A stretch of DNA of 64,000 nucleotides from Streptomyces sp. NRRL S-244 (GCF_000717915.1 NZ_JOCX01000001.1:372001-436000), one strand, 5' to 3'. Shown: positions 8,647 to 17,991, counted from the stretch's first letter. Notes: generated by a model not told the origin, from the sequence alone. Numbers and translations are program-made.

Positions 8647-9729
8647 TTAGCGCTCGACCTCGCCCTTGATGAACTTCTCGACGTTGGCCAGGGCCTCGTC
8701 GTCGAAGTACTGCACCGGCGGGGACTTCATGAAGTAGCTCGAAGCCGACAGGATCGGGCCACCGATGCCGCGGTCCTTGGCGATCTTCGCGGCGCGCAGG
8801 GCGTCGATGATGACACCGGCGGAGTTCGGGGAGTCCCACACCTCGAGCTTGTACTCGAGGTTCAGCGGGACGTCGCCGAAGGCGCGGCCTTCGAGGCGGA
8901 CGTAGGCCCACTTGCGGTCGTCGAGCCACGCCACGTAGTCGGACGGGCCGATGTGGACGTTCTTCTCGCCGAGCTCACGGTCGGGGATCTGCGAGGTGAC
9001 GGCCTGCGTCTTGGAGATCTTCTTCGACTCCAGGCGGTCGCGCTCCAGCATGTTCTTGAAGTCCATGTTGCCGCCGACGTTGAGCTGCATGGTGCGCTCA
9101 AGACGGACACCGCGGTCCTCGAACAGCTTCGCCATCACGCGGTGCGTGATGGTGGCGCCGACCTGCGACTTGATGTCGTCGCCGACGATCGGGACACCGG
9201 CCTCGGTGAACTTGTCGGCCCACTCCTTGGTGCCGGCGATGAAGACCGGGAGGGCGTTGACGAAGGCGACCTTGGCGTCGATGGCGCACTGGGCGTAGAA
9301 CTTCGCCGCCTGCTCGGAGCCGACGGGCAGATAGCAGACCAGAACGTCGACCTCGCGGTCCTTGAGGATCTGGACCACGTCGACCGGAGCCTCGGCGGAC
9401 TCCTCGATCGTCATGCGGTAGTACTTGCCCAGGCCGTCCAGGGTGTGGCCGCGCTGCACGGTCACGCCCGCGTTGGGGACGTCGCAGATCTTGATGGTGT
9501 TGTTCTCGCTGGCGCCGATGGCGTCCGAAAGGTCGAGGCCGACCTTCTTCGCGTCGACGTCGAACGCGGCGACGAACTCGACGTCGCCCACGTGGTAGTC
9601 GCCGAACTGGACGTGCATCAGACCGGGGACCTTGGCCGCCGGGTCGGCGTCCTTGTAGTACTCGACGCCCTGCACCAGCGAGGCGGCGCAGTTGCCCACG
9701 CCGACGATGGCTACGCGAACCGAACCCAT
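8647..9729 (-). CDS. ino1: Inositol-3-phosphate synthase
   Basis: 360 residues. Converts glucose-6-phosphate to 1L-myo-inositol-3-phosphate with NAD+, feeding mycothiol and phosphatidylinositol synthesis in actinobacteria. The N-terminus shows the Rossmann loop [16 protein letters not shown]. Later segments ([26 protein letters not shown]) match the catalytic domain of the actinobacterial/archaeal short form. The ATG at 9729 is preceded by GGGAG eight bases upstream, which fixes the start although the frame is open further upstream. It lies 49 nt downstream of the padR gene on the same strand, with a hairpin in the gap. Confidence 0.94.
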   Translation of the reverse strand: MGSVRVAIVGVGNCAASLVQGVEYYKDADPAAKVPGLMHVQFGDYHVGDVEFVAAFDVDAKKVGLDLSDAIGASENNTIKICDVPNAGVTVQRGHTLDGLGKYYRMTIEESAEAPVDVVQILKDREVDVLVCYLPVGSEQAAKFYAQCAIDAKVAFVNALPVFIAGTKEWADKFTEAGVPIVGDDIKSQVGATITHRVMAKLFEDRGVRLERTMQLNVGGNMDFKNMLERDRLESKKISKTQAVTSQIPDRELGEKNVHIGPSDYVAWLDDRKWAYVRLEGRAFGDVPLNLEYKLEVWDSPNSAGVIIDALRAAKIAKDRGIGGPILSASSYFMKSPPVQYFDDEALANVEKFIKGEVER

Positions 9730-9757
9730 TCCGGTTGCTCCCTGTTTGTTCTCGGAC

Positions 9758-9780
9758 GAGGCCTGCGAGATGCAGGCCTC
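9758..9780 (-). promoter_or_regulatory. Hairpin in the padR-ino1 spacer
   Basis: A perfect 9-bp stem (GAGGCCTGC / GCAGGCCTC) with a 5-nt loop overlaps the last bases of the padR stop codon and ends about 28 nt before the ino1 start. It could act as a partial terminator or mRNA processing/stability element that sets the padR:ino1 ratio (inference). Confidence 0.55.
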
Positions 9781-10381
9781 ACTTTGCAGTTTCGTCGGGC
9801 GGACCGGGTCGTCTCTGATCCCGTCCCGCCCGCTCACTCTCGATGAGCTCGTTCAGCCAGCGCACTTCGCGCTCCACGGACTCCATGCCGTGCCGCTGCA
9901 GCTCCAGCGTGTAGTCGTCGAGGCGCTCCCGCGTACGGGCGAGTGAGGCGCGCATCTTCTCCAGGCGCTCCTCCAGCCGGCTGCGGCGGCCCTCAAGGAC
10001 CCGCATGCGCACTTCCCGCTCGGTCTGACCGAAGAAGGCGAAGCGCGCGGCGAAGGACTCGTCCTCCCAGGCGTCGGGGCCCGTGTGGGACAGGAGCTCT
10101 TCGAAGTGCTCCTTACCCGCAGCCGTCAACCGGTAGACGATCTTGGCGCGGCGCCCTGCGAGTGAAGTGGCGAGAGCGTCTTCCGGAGCATTGTCCGGTT
10201 CTTCGATCAACCAGCCGTTGGCGACCAACGTCTTCAGGCAGGGATAGAGCGTTCCGTAGCTGAACGCCCGGAACACCCCAAGCGAGGTGTTGAGCCGCTT
10301 GCGGAGCTCGTACCCGTGCATGGGGGATTCACGGAGCAGGCCGAGGACGGCGAACTCGAGGATGCCTGAGCGCCTGCTCAT
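9779..10381 (-). CDS. PadR family transcriptional regulator
   Basis: 200 residues. An N-terminal PadR winged helix ([43 protein letters not shown]) is followed by a C-terminal helical dimerisation region ([20 protein letters not shown]). The ATG at 10381 has a GGAG-containing leader, and the typical PadR start justifies it over upstream in-frame codons. PadR proteins usually repress their own promoter and a neighbouring gene. Here ino1 follows on the same strand, and a palindrome of the PadR type lies in the upstream promoter region. Confidence 0.92.
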   Translation of the reverse strand: MSRRSGILEFAVLGLLRESPMHGYELRKRLNTSLGVFRAFSYGTLYPCLKTLVANGWLIEEPDNAPEDALATSLAGRRAKIVYRLTAAGKEHFEELLSHTGPDAWEDESFAARFAFFGQTEREVRMRVLEGRRSRLEERLEKMRASLARTRERLDDYTLELQRHGMESVEREVRWLNELIESERAGRDQRRPGPPDETAK

Positions 10382-10421
10382 CCGCCTGCCTCTCCCTCGC
10401 TCCTGAGTTTTATACCGAGCT

Positions 10422-10442
10422 GATGTATCGGCTCGATACATC
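10422..10442. promoter_or_regulatory. Putative PadR operator palindrome
   Basis: Perfect 9-bp arms GATGTATCG and CGATACATC around a 3-nt spacer, about 40 nt upstream of the padR start. It contains ATGTAT...ATACAT, the core expected for PadR-family operators, and overlaps a likely padR promoter, so autorepression is probable. Confidence 0.7.
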
Positions 10443-10584
10443 CAGACGATAGAACGGGCCGTCTTCGGCGACAAGGGGTGGCGTGGTGACCGGCGTCACA
10501 TCACCAATTCGTACCAGGCGAGTTGCCTGATTTGGGGTGAACTTCGGCACTGTTCGGGTTTTGAGCCTGCGTAGTCTGTGGGCC

Positions 10585-10647
10585 ATGACAACGGGGGAAC
10601 CGGAATTCACCTGCCGCTTCCAGGCCACTCGCCTGCCCGAGGAGTAG
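10585..10647 (+). CDS. Possible 20-residue leader ORF upstream of the PBP gene
   Basis: ATG at 10585 opens a frame of 20 codons (MTTGEPEFTCRFQATRLPEE) ending in TAG seven bases before the PBP ATG. The GAGGAG that serves as ribosome-binding site for the PBP gene is formed by its last two sense codons. This spacing would allow translational coupling. No Shine-Dalgarno precedes its ATG, so it would be leaderless or chance. Expression is not shown by the sequence. Confidence 0.35.
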   Translation: MTTGEPEFTCRFQATRLPEE

Positions 10648-10654
10648 TCGTTCG

Positions 10655-13237
10655 ATGAGCGAGCACCGCCGCAAACCGCCGCAGCCCGAGGGGGCCGGAC
10701 GTGCCGCGGCCCGTCGGGCCGCCCAGCAGCGCCCCGGCCGGGGCGCCGGGCCCGCACGCGACGTCCCCACCGCGTCGCCCAGCGGACCGTACGCAGAGCC
10801 GCCCGGCCACGGCGGCCGTGCCGACGCGCGCCGGGCCGCCACCCGCGGTTCCGGGGGGCGCGGACGCGGCGCCGCCGCCGGCGCGGGCCGCCCGGACAAG
10901 CGGCTGATCAACTACCCGCGCTCCGACAAGGACGGCTGGCAGCGGTTCGTGCCGTCCTGGAAGCTGGTCTGCGGCACGGCCCTCGGCTTCTTCGCCGTCG
11001 TCACGGCGGGCGCCGGCATCGGCATCGCCTCGGTGAACACCCCCGACCCGAACAAGGCGGCCCAGGCCCAGAACAACGTCTTCTACTGGGCGGACGGCAC
11101 CGAGATGGTGGCCACCGGCGGCTCGATGAACCGCCAGATCGTGCCCATCGACAAGATCCCCAAGTCGATGCAGAACGCCGTGATCGCCGCGGAGAACGAG
11201 TCGTTCGAGACGGACAAGGGCGTCGACCCGATGGGCGTCGCCCGCGCCGTGTGGAACATGGCCAAGGGCGGCTCCACCCAGGGTGGCTCGACCATCACCC
11301 AGCAGTACGTGAAGAACACGTACCTGGACTCCGGCCAGACGCTGAAGCGCAAGGTCACCGAGCTCTTCATCTCGATAAAGCTGGGTGTGTCCGAGGAGAA
11401 GGACACGATCCTCGCCGGCTACCTCAACACCGCCTACTACGGCCGTGACGCCTACGGCATCCAGGCGGCCGCGCGGGCCTACTTCGGCAAGGACTGCAAG
11501 GACCTCACACCGTCCGAGAGCGCCTTCCTGGCCTCCGTGCTCAAGGGGCCCAACCTCTACAACCCGGACGGCGGCGTCGGTACCGCGGCCACCCCCGAGA
11601 AGAACACCGAGCGGGCCAAGGAGCGCTGGGCCTGGGTCCTGGACCGCGAGGTCGTGGTCGGCCGGATGCAGAAGGCCGAGCGGGACCAGTTCACGGAGTT
11701 CCCGAAGATCGTCGACTCCGAACAGGCCCGCAGCCTGTCCGGACAGACCGGCTACCTCGTCGACACGGCCAAGAAGTACGTGATGAAGGTCACCGGCCTC
11801 ACGGCCGAGGAGATGGCCCGTGGCGGCTACCAGATCAAGACCACCTTCCAGAAGCCCAAGGTGGACGCCCTGGTCAAGGCCGTCGAGGACACCCGCAACA
11901 ACTTCCTGGACGAGAAGGCCCGGCCCGAGTACGACACCTTCGTCCAGTTCGGGGCGGCCTCGGTGGACGTGAAGAGCGGGGCGATCGTGGCCCTGTACGG
12001 CGGCCCGGGCATGGACAAGAAGTACTTCAGCAACAACGCCGACACGCTCGGCGTCCCGGTCGGCTCGACCTGGAAGCCGTACGTCTTGGCGGCCGCGATG
12101 CAGTACGGCACCCAGAACTCGCACAGCCAGGGCATCTCGGCCGACAGCAAGTACAACGCGAACGACCTGACCGTCATCAACAACCGCGACGGCAAGCCGC
12201 TGCGGGACGCCTCGGGCAAGCCGTTCAAGCAGAAGAACGAGAGCACCTACCCCTACGGCTACGTGACCCTCAACGAGGCGATGGAGAAGTCCATCAACGT
12301 GCCGTTCGCGCAGCTCGTCTTCGACGTCGGCCACAACAAGGTCCGGGAGGTGGCCGAGGCCACGGGCATCCTCAAGGACTCGATGAACCCGAACAACGAC
12401 GCCTCGTTCGCCCTCGGCACCTCCACCCCGAGCGCCATCCGCATGGCCGACTCGTACGCCACCTTCGCCGCCTCCGGCACCCACCACGACCCGTTCTCCG
12501 TGACCAGCGTCGAGAAGGACGGCAAGGAGCTGCCCGGCTTCGGGGCCCCCAAGGACCAGCGGGCGATGGACGACGCCATCGCCGACAACGTCACCAAGGT
12601 GCTGGAGAACGTCGTCGACAACGGCACCGGCACCAAGGTCAGGAAGCTCGGCTTCACCCGGCCCGCCGCCGGCAAGACCGGAACCACCGACCAGAACAAG
12701 TCGGCCTGGTTCGTCGGCTACACCCCGGAGCTGTCCACCTCGGTCGCCCTGTTCCGTACCGACCCGAACTCGGCGGACAAGAAGCTGATCTCCATGAACG
12801 GCGTCGGCGGCGTCGACTCCATCCACGGTGGCGACATCCCGGCCGCGATCTGGACCGAGTACATGAAGGAAGCCCTCAAGGGCGCCCCGGTCAAGGACTT
12901 CCCGGAGGCCGAGAAGATCGGCGTCACCGCGGACGCATCCGGTGCCCCCACGCCGTCTCCGTCCTTCTCGCCGTCGCCCTCCGCGTCGATGCCCTCGCCC
13001 TCGGCGAGCTCCTCTCCGCCGGTCTCCCCCTCCCCGTCGAAGGGCGGCAAGCCGACCTGCAAGCCGTGGGAGCTGTACTGCATCCCGGACACCAGCGGCG
13101 GCACCAACAGCGGCAACACCAACGGGGGCCCCGGCGGAACCGGCGGACCCAGCGGATCACCCTCGGGGACCCCGACGGGCAAACCGGGCCGCCCCGGCGG
13201 TACCAGCTGGGGGACCTCGATGGGAACCTCGGGCTGA
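10655..13237 (+). CDS. Class A penicillin-binding protein (transglycosylase/transpeptidase)
   Basis: 860 residues; polymerises lipid II into glycan strands and cross-links them outside the membrane. A ~100-residue basic, Pro/Ala/Arg-rich cytoplasmic tail is followed by a transmembrane helix (residues ~105-130). The GT51 domain shows ENESFETDKGVD and GGSTITQQYVKN. The transpeptidase domain shows the active-site SxxK (GSTWKPYVLAAAM), SxN (KSINVPFAQ) and KTGTTDQNKSAWFVGY. The last ~110 residues are a low-complexity Ser/Pro then Gly/Thr/Asn tail with one Cys pair (CKPWELYC). GAGGAG lies eight bases upstream of the ATG. It starts a small plus-strand group with the GT87-type gene. Confidence 0.94.
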   Translation: MSEHRRKPPQPEGAGRAAARRAAQQRPGRGAGPARDVPTASPSGPYAEPPGHGGRADARRAATRGSGGRGRGAAAGAGRPDKRLINYPRSDKDGWQRFVPSWKLVCGTALGFFAVVTAGAGIGIASVNTPDPNKAAQAQNNVFYWADGTEMVATGGSMNRQIVPIDKIPKSMQNAVIAAENESFETDKGVDPMGVARAVWNMAKGGSTQGGSTITQQYVKNTYLDSGQTLKRKVTELFISIKLGVSEEKDTILAGYLNTAYYGRDAYGIQAAARAYFGKDCKDLTPSESAFLASVLKGPNLYNPDGGVGTAATPEKNTERAKERWAWVLDREVVVGRMQKAERDQFTEFPKIVDSEQARSLSGQTGYLVDTAKKYVMKVTGLTAEEMARGGYQIKTTFQKPKVDALVKAVEDTRNNFLDEKARPEYDTFVQFGAASVDVKSGAIVALYGGPGMDKKYFSNNADTLGVPVGSTWKPYVLAAAMQYGTQNSHSQGISADSKYNANDLTVINNRDGKPLRDASGKPFKQKNESTYPYGYVTLNEAMEKSINVPFAQLVFDVGHNKVREVAEATGILKDSMNPNNDASFALGTSTPSAIRMADSYATFAASGTHHDPFSVTSVEKDGKELPGFGAPKDQRAMDDAIADNVTKVLENVVDNGTGTKVRKLGFTRPAAGKTGTTDQNKSAWFVGYTPELSTSVALFRTDPNSADKKLISMNGVGGVDSIHGGDIPAAIWTEYMKEALKGAPVKDFPEAEKIGVTADASGAPTPSPSFSPSPSASMPSPSASSSPPVSPSPSKGGKPTCKPWELYCIPDTSGGTNSGNTNGGPGGTGGPSGSPSGTPTGKPGRPGGTSWGTSMGTSG

Positions 13238-13257
13238 CCCGCCTCCCCCCGCTCAGA

Positions 13258-13290
13258 GGAGGGCCGTCGCACACCGTGCGGCGGCCCTCC
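13258..13290 (+). terminator. Hairpin terminator after the PBP gene
   Basis: A 15-bp stem (GGAGGGCCGTCGCAC pairing with GTGCGGCGGCCCTCC, one G-U) with a 3-nt loop begins about 20 nt after the PBP stop. It probably attenuates read-through into the next gene. Confidence 0.8.
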
Positions 13291-13323
13291 CGCATGTCCG
13301 GCCCCGTACGGCAGGATGAGCGC

Positions 13324-14784
13324 ATGACGAAGGTGCACGAGGACCGGCCCGTACTGCCCACCCAGCAGGACGAGGTCGCCGCGGCCGGCAGTGAGTTCCT
13401 CGGCGGCCCGATGGGCCGCTACGCCCGGCTGGGCGGCCACTGGCTGACCCCGGTCCGCGTCGTGGTCCTCGTGGCCCTCGGGATGTTCGCGCTCGGCATG
13501 GTGCAGAAGCTGCCCTGCTACGACTGGGCGTGGTTCCGGGGAGCCGGCTCCCAGTACACGCACGCCTGCTACTCCGACATCCCGCACCTGTTCTCCGTAC
13601 GCGGCTTCGCCGACGGGCTCACGCCCTACTTCGACCGCCTCCCCGGTGACATGGAGTACCTGGAGTACCCGGTCCTCACCGGCCTCTTCATGCAGGTCGC
13701 CTCCTGGCTGACCCCGGGCAGCGGCTCCATGCAGCACCGCGAACAGATGTACTGGATGGTCAACGCCGGGATGCTGATGGCCTGCACCGCGGTCATCGCC
13801 GTCTGCGTCGTGCGCACCCACCGCCGCCGGCCCTGGGACGCGCTGCTCTTCGCCCTCGCGCCCGCCTTCGCGCTCACCGCGACGATCAACTGGGACCTGC
13901 TGGCCATCGCCCTGACCGCCGCGGGGATGCTCATGTGGTCCCGCGGCCGCACCCTGCTCTTCGGCGTCCTCATCGGCCTGGCCACCGCCGCCAAGCTCTA
14001 TCCCGTCCTGCTGCTCGGCGTGCTGTTCGTGCTGTGCTGGCGGGCCGGGAAGTGGCGGGCGTTCGGCTCCGCCGCCCTCGGCGCGGCCGTCTCCTGGCTC
14101 GTGGTGAACCTGCCCGTCATGATCTACGCCTGGGACGGCTGGAAGAAGTTCTACACGTTCAGCCAGGAGCGCCCGATCGACTTCGGCTCCGTGTGGCTGC
14201 TGATCTCCCAGCGCTCCGGGAACCCCCTGCACGACGCCAACACGTACGCGACGGGCCTGACGCTGCTGCTGTGCGCGGGCATCGGCGTGCTGACGCTGAC
14301 CGCCCCCCGCCGCCCCCGCTTCGCGCAGCTGGCCTTCCTGGTCGTGGCGGCCTTCATCCTGGCCAACAAGGTCTACTCGCCGCAGTACGTGCTGTGGCTC
14401 ATCCCGCTCGCGGCGCTGGCCCGCCCGCGCTGGCGGGACTTCCTGATCTGGCAGGCCGGCGAGGTCGTGTACTTCCTCGGGATCTGGCTGTACCTCGCCT
14501 ACACGACCAGCGGGGACAAGCACCAGGGCCTGCCCGTGGAGGGCTACCAGCTGGCGATCGCCGCCCACCTGCTCGCGACCCTCTACCTCTGCGCGGTCGT
14601 CGTCCGCGACATCCTGCTGCCCGAGCGGGACGTCGTACGCCGCGACGGGTCGGACGACCCGTCCGGCGGCGTCCTCGACGGGGCCGAGGACGTGTTCGTG
14701 CTCTCGGACGCAGCGAGGGCGCCGCAGGACGCGGCGCCCTCGGAGGGACAGCGGGTGGAGTGGGGCATGGCCCACAAGGACTGA
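13324..14784 (+). CDS. GT87-type integral membrane glycosyltransferase (DUF2029 family)
   Basis: 486 residues with about 10-12 transmembrane helices. The first helix follows TPVRVVVLVALGMFALGM. The first extracytoplasmic loop carries the conserved FxxxPxDMEYLEYPVL pattern of polyprenyl-phosphate-mannose-dependent GT-C enzymes. The family transfers mannose to membrane glycolipids or glycans in actinobacteria; the acceptor here is unknown. ATG at 13324 was chosen because it follows the PBP terminator and gives a normal N-terminus; the upstream open frame lies inside the PBP gene. It converges on the racemase-like gene with only 4 nt between stops. Confidence 0.87.
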   Translation: MTKVHEDRPVLPTQQDEVAAAGSEFLGGPMGRYARLGGHWLTPVRVVVLVALGMFALGMVQKLPCYDWAWFRGAGSQYTHACYSDIPHLFSVRGFADGLTPYFDRLPGDMEYLEYPVLTGLFMQVASWLTPGSGSMQHREQMYWMVNAGMLMACTAVIAVCVVRTHRRRPWDALLFALAPAFALTATINWDLLAIALTAAGMLMWSRGRTLLFGVLIGLATAAKLYPVLLLGVLFVLCWRAGKWRAFGSAALGAAVSWLVVNLPVMIYAWDGWKKFYTFSQERPIDFGSVWLLISQRSGNPLHDANTYATGLTLLLCAGIGVLTLTAPRRPRFAQLAFLVVAAFILANKVYSPQYVLWLIPLAALARPRWRDFLIWQAGEVVYFLGIWLYLAYTTSGDKHQGLPVEGYQLAIAAHLLATLYLCAVVVRDILLPERDVVRRDGSDDPSGGVLDGAEDVFVLSDAARAPQDAAPSEGQRVEWGMAHKD

Positions 14785-14788
14785 CCGG

Positions 14789-15820
14789 TCAGGCGTCGAG
14801 CACCCGGTCGAACTGCGTGGTGGTGTGGCGCAGGTGCGCCACCAGCTCGGCGCCGACCGTCGGCTCGGGGGCGTCCGACGGCACGAACAGGATCGACACC
14901 TGCATGTGCGGCGGCTCCGCGAACCAGCGCTGCTTGCCCGCCCACACGAACGGCGACAGGTTCCGGTTCACGGTCGCCAGACCGGCCCGGGCCACGCCCT
15001 TGGCGCGCGGCATCACCCCGTGCAGGGCCTTGGGGGCTTCCAGGCCCACCCCGTGCGAGGTGCCGCCCGCGACCACGACCAGCCAGCCGTCGGAGGCGGC
15101 CTTCTGCTGGCGGTAGCCGAACCGGTCGCCCTTGGCGACGCGCGTGACGTCCAGGACGGCGCCGCGGTACTCGGTCGCCTCGTGGTCGCCCAGCCACAGC
15201 CGGGTGCCGATCCGCGCCCGGAACCGGGTCTGCGGGAACTGCTGCTGGAGCCTGGCCAGCTCCTCGGCCCGCAGGTGGCTGACGAACATGGTGTGCAACG
15301 GCAGCCGGGCGGCGCGCAGCCGGTCCATCCAGCCGATGACCTCCTCGACGGCGTCCGAGCCGTCCGGGCGGTCCAGCGGCAGGTGCAGGGCGAAGCCCTC
15401 CAGACGCACGTCCTCGATCGCCGCGTGCAGCTGGCCCAGGTCCTGCTCGGAGATGCCGTGGCGGCGCATCGAGCTCATGCACTCGATGACCACGCGGGCG
15501 CCGACCAGGCCGCGGACCCCGTCCAGCGAGGACACCGAGCGGATCACCCGGTCCGGCAGCGGCACCGGCTCCTCGCCCCGCCGGAACGGGGTGAGGACGA
15601 GCAGGTCACCGCCGAAGAAGTCCTTGATGCTGGCGGCCTCGTACGTGGTCCCGACGGCCAGGACGTCGGCGCCCAGCCGGGTCGCCTCCTCGCACAGCCG
15701 CTCGTGGCCGAAGCCGTAGCCGTTGCCCTTGCAGACCGGGATCATCCCGGGGAACTGGTCCTGGATCTGCTTCTGGTGCGCACGCCAGCGCGCGGTGTCG
15801 ACGTAGAGCGTGAGCGCCAT
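14789..15820 (-). CDS. Alanine-racemase-like PLP-binding protein
   Basis: 343 residues with a fold-type III TIM barrel. The PLP lysine lies in IPVCKGNGYGFGHERL, matching the KxNAYGHG motif of alanine racemase. The later Alr signature around the second catalytic base (usually GYxDG) reads VVVAGGTSHGVGLE, with no Tyr, and the MDQ motif region reads MQVSILFVP. It may therefore not be a canonical D-alanine-making enzyme. It lies 70 nt downstream of femX on the same strand, next to peptidoglycan genes, so a role in cell-wall amino acids is reasonable (inference). Confidence 0.8.
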   Translation of the reverse strand: MALTLYVDTARWRAHQKQIQDQFPGMIPVCKGNGYGFGHERLCEEATRLGADVLAVGTTYEAASIKDFFGGDLLVLTPFRRGEEPVPLPDRVIRSVSSLDGVRGLVGARVVIECMSSMRRHGISEQDLGQLHAAIEDVRLEGFALHLPLDRPDGSDAVEEVIGWMDRLRAARLPLHTMFVSHLRAEELARLQQQFPQTRFRARIGTRLWLGDHEATEYRGAVLDVTRVAKGDRFGYRQQKAASDGWLVVVAGGTSHGVGLEAPKALHGVMPRAKGVARAGLATVNRNLSPFVWAGKQRWFAEPPHMQVSILFVPSDAPEPTVGAELVAHLRHTTTQFDRVLDA

Positions 15821-15890
15821 GCCCGTCCGGAGCCTCTCTCGAAAACGCTGCCTGTGCAGCGGTGCGGTGTGTGGGGGATGCGGCAGGGGG

Positions 15891-17009
15891 TCAGCGGCGC
15901 GACATGTAGATGTCGAGCGCCTTGTGCAGCATCTTGTTGAGCGGGAAGTCCCACTCGCCGACGTACTCGACGGCTTCGCCGCCGGTGCCGACCTTGAACT
16001 GGATCAGGCCGAACAGGTGGTCGTTCTCGTCCAGCGTGTCGCTGATGCCGCGCAGGTCGTAGACGCTCGCACCGAGCGCGTACGAATCGCGCAGCATGCG
16101 CCACTGCATCGCGTTCGAGGGCCGCACCTCGCGCTTGTGGTTGGCGGAGGCGCCGTACGAGTACCAGACGTGCTGGCCGACGGTGAGCATCGTGGCGGCG
16201 GCCAGCGGCTCCCCCTCGTGCTTCGCGATGTACAGGCGCATCCGGTTCGGGTCCTCGGAGTTGAGGGCCGTCCACTGGCGCTGGAAGTAGCTGAGCGGGC
16301 GCGGGCGGAACTTGTCGCGCTCGGCCGTGATCTCGTACAGCTCCTGCCAGACCGGCAGGTCCTCGTAGCCGCCCTGGACGACCTCGACGCCGGCCTTCTC
16401 GGCCTTCTTGATGTTGCGGCGCCACAGCTGGTTGAAGCCCTTGAGGACGTCGTCCAGCGAGCGGTTGGCGAGCGGCACCTGGAAGACGTAGCGGGGCTGC
16501 ACGTCGCCGAAGCCGGCGCCTCCGTCCTCGCCCTGCTGCCAGCCCATGCGGCGCAGCTTGTCGGACACCTCGAAGGCGCGGGGCTCGATGTGCGAGGCCT
16601 CCACGTCCCGCAGGCGCTTGACCTCCGGGTCCTGGATTCCGGCCTTGATGGCGGCGGAGTTCCATCGGCGGATGACGACGGGCGGACCCATCTTCACGGT
16701 GAAGGCGCCCTGGCGCTTGAGGTGGGCCAGCATCGGCTGGAGCCACTCCTCCAGGTTCGGGGCGTACCAGTTGATGACAGGGCCCTCGGGGAGGTACGCG
16801 AGGTACCGCTTCACCTTGGGCAGCTGCCGGTACAACACGAGGGCGGCACCGACCAGTTCGTCGTTCTGGTCGAACCAACCGAGGTTCTCGGAGCGCCACT
16901 CGTTCTTCACGTCGGCCCACGCCGGGACCTGGCAGTGGCTAGCCGAGGGCAGGCTCTGGAGGTATCCCAGATGCTGCTCTCGGCTGATGGTCCTCAGGGA
17001 CAGGCTCAT
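15891..17009 (-). CDS. femX: FemX/FemAB-type lipid II peptidyltransferase
   Basis: 372 residues, a FemAB double GNAT-like fold. Features include HCQVPAWADVKNEWRSE near the N-terminus, YLPEGPVINWYAP near residue 75, and the late FGLIQFKVGTGGEAVEYVGEWDFPLN motif typical of Fem proteins. The family adds glycine or other residues from charged tRNA to the stem peptide of lipid II. In S. coelicolor the orthologue is thought to add the first interpeptide glycine. It precedes the racemase-like gene in a likely two-gene operon near PBP, fitting its cell-wall job. Confidence 0.9.
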   Translation of the reverse strand: MSLSLRTISREQHLGYLQSLPSASHCQVPAWADVKNEWRSENLGWFDQNDELVGAALVLYRQLPKVKRYLAYLPEGPVINWYAPNLEEWLQPMLAHLKRQGAFTVKMGPPVVIRRWNSAAIKAGIQDPEVKRLRDVEASHIEPRAFEVSDKLRRMGWQQGEDGGAGFGDVQPRYVFQVPLANRSLDDVLKGFNQLWRRNIKKAEKAGVEVVQGGYEDLPVWQELYEITAERDKFRPRPLSYFQRQWTALNSEDPNRMRLYIAKHEGEPLAAATMLTVGQHVWYSYGASANHKREVRPSNAMQWRMLRDSYALGASVYDLRGISDTLDENDHLFGLIQFKVGTGGEAVEYVGEWDFPLNKMLHKALDIYMSRR

Positions 17010-17138
17010 GCGGGGCGTCTCCTCGGCGGCTTCGCTGGCTATGGCGCGAAGCCTACTGCGACAAGGGCGCCACCCATCTGGGGGACGGGCCGGACCCGTG
17101 CCGGTGTGTGGCCGGCGCCCTGTCGCCGAGGTGCCCCG

Positions 17139-17453
17139 TCAGCCCGCCCAGCCGCCGAAGAGACCGCCGTGCGCCATGCCGAGGTAGAAGCCCACGGCCG
17201 AGGCGCCAAGCCCGATGATCAGTGCGAAGCGCTCGCGTGTCGTCTCCGAGATGAACTGTCCGTACGCGCCGGTCAGGATGCCGACGAGCCCGGTCCACGA
17301 GCTGAGCAGGTGCAGATTGTCGAAGAACCCCGTGACGAACGCCACGGCGCCGAGCACCACCGTGGCCACCATGAGGGTGTCCTGCAGCGGGTGGGGCTTG
17401 CCATCGGTTGCGAAGAGCGAGATGGAGGACTGGGACCGCATTGCCTGTGCCAT
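17139..17453 (-). CDS. Small membrane protein of unknown function
   Basis: 104 residues starting MAQAMRSQSSISLF. ATG at 17453 has a strong AGGAGGT ten bases upstream, which excludes the longer reading frame. Three hydrophobic segments (TLMVATVVLGAVAFVTGFF, WTGLVGILTGAYGQF, FALIIGLGASAVGFYLGMAH) suggest an integral membrane protein. The function is not recognised; the gene is conserved beside femX and rpsF in streptomycetes. Confidence 0.8.
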   Translation of the reverse strand: MAQAMRSQSSISLFATDGKPHPLQDTLMVATVVLGAVAFVTGFFDNLHLLSSWTGLVGILTGAYGQFISETTRERFALIIGLGASAVGFYLGMAHGGLFGGWAG

Positions 17454-17700
17454 CGGAAGGCACCTCCTGGCTGAAGCAGAGCGGTGCACGGGCGCCTCCG
17501 GCAGGGGCCGGGGGCATAGCACCGAGCACACCCGATGAATACAGAGTGTGGCCTCCTCCCGTCGGATTTCAACCGGAAGGAGTCGAGCAGGTAGTCTGTA
17601 CAGCTGCGCGGTGTCTGCTCACAGACGCCGTGCGCACGCATCACGACCCTCCTGCCACGGAACGACCGTGGCCGCTGAGTCCAAAGGAGGTGGGTTCCAC
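17454..17700 (+). promoter_or_regulatory. rpsF operon leader with hairpin
   Basis: This 247-nt region carries the divergent promoters of the small membrane protein and the rpsF operon. Near its end a perfect stem-loop CCACGG-AACGA-CCGTGG (17655-17671) stands 30 nt before the rpsF start, followed by the very strong AAAGGAGGTG site. In many bacteria the S6:S18 complex represses its operon through the rpsF leader. This hairpin is a candidate, but the full consensus was not verified. Confidence 0.4.
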
Positions 17701-17991
17701 ATGCGTCACTACGAAGTGATGGTCATCCTCGACCCCGATCTCGAGGAGCGCGCTGTCTCCCCGCTGATCGAGAACTTCCTCTCCGTCGTCCGTGAGGGCA
17801 ACGGAAAGGTCGAGAAGGTCGACACCTGGGGCCGTCGTCGTCTCGCTTACGAGATCAAGAAGAAGCCCGAGGGCATCTACTCGGTCATCGACCTTCAGGC
17901 CGAGCCTGCGGTCGTCAAGGAGCTTGACCGACAGATGAACCTGAACGAGTCGGTTCTCCGGACCAAGGTCCTTCGCCCCGAGACCCACTGA
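17701..17991 (+). CDS. rpsF: 30S ribosomal protein S6
   Basis: 96 residues: [17 protein letters not shown], then the beta/alpha ferredoxin-like fold with [18 protein letters not shown]. It binds the central domain of 16S rRNA with S18. ATG at 17701 is preceded by AAAGGAGGTG, an almost full anti-SD match. It is the first gene of rpsF-ssb-rpsR-rplI. Confidence 0.98.
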   Translation: MRHYEVMVILDPDLEERAVSPLIENFLSVVREGNGKVEKVDTWGRRRLAYEIKKKPEGIYSVIDLQAEPAVVKELDRQMNLNESVLRTKVLRPETH

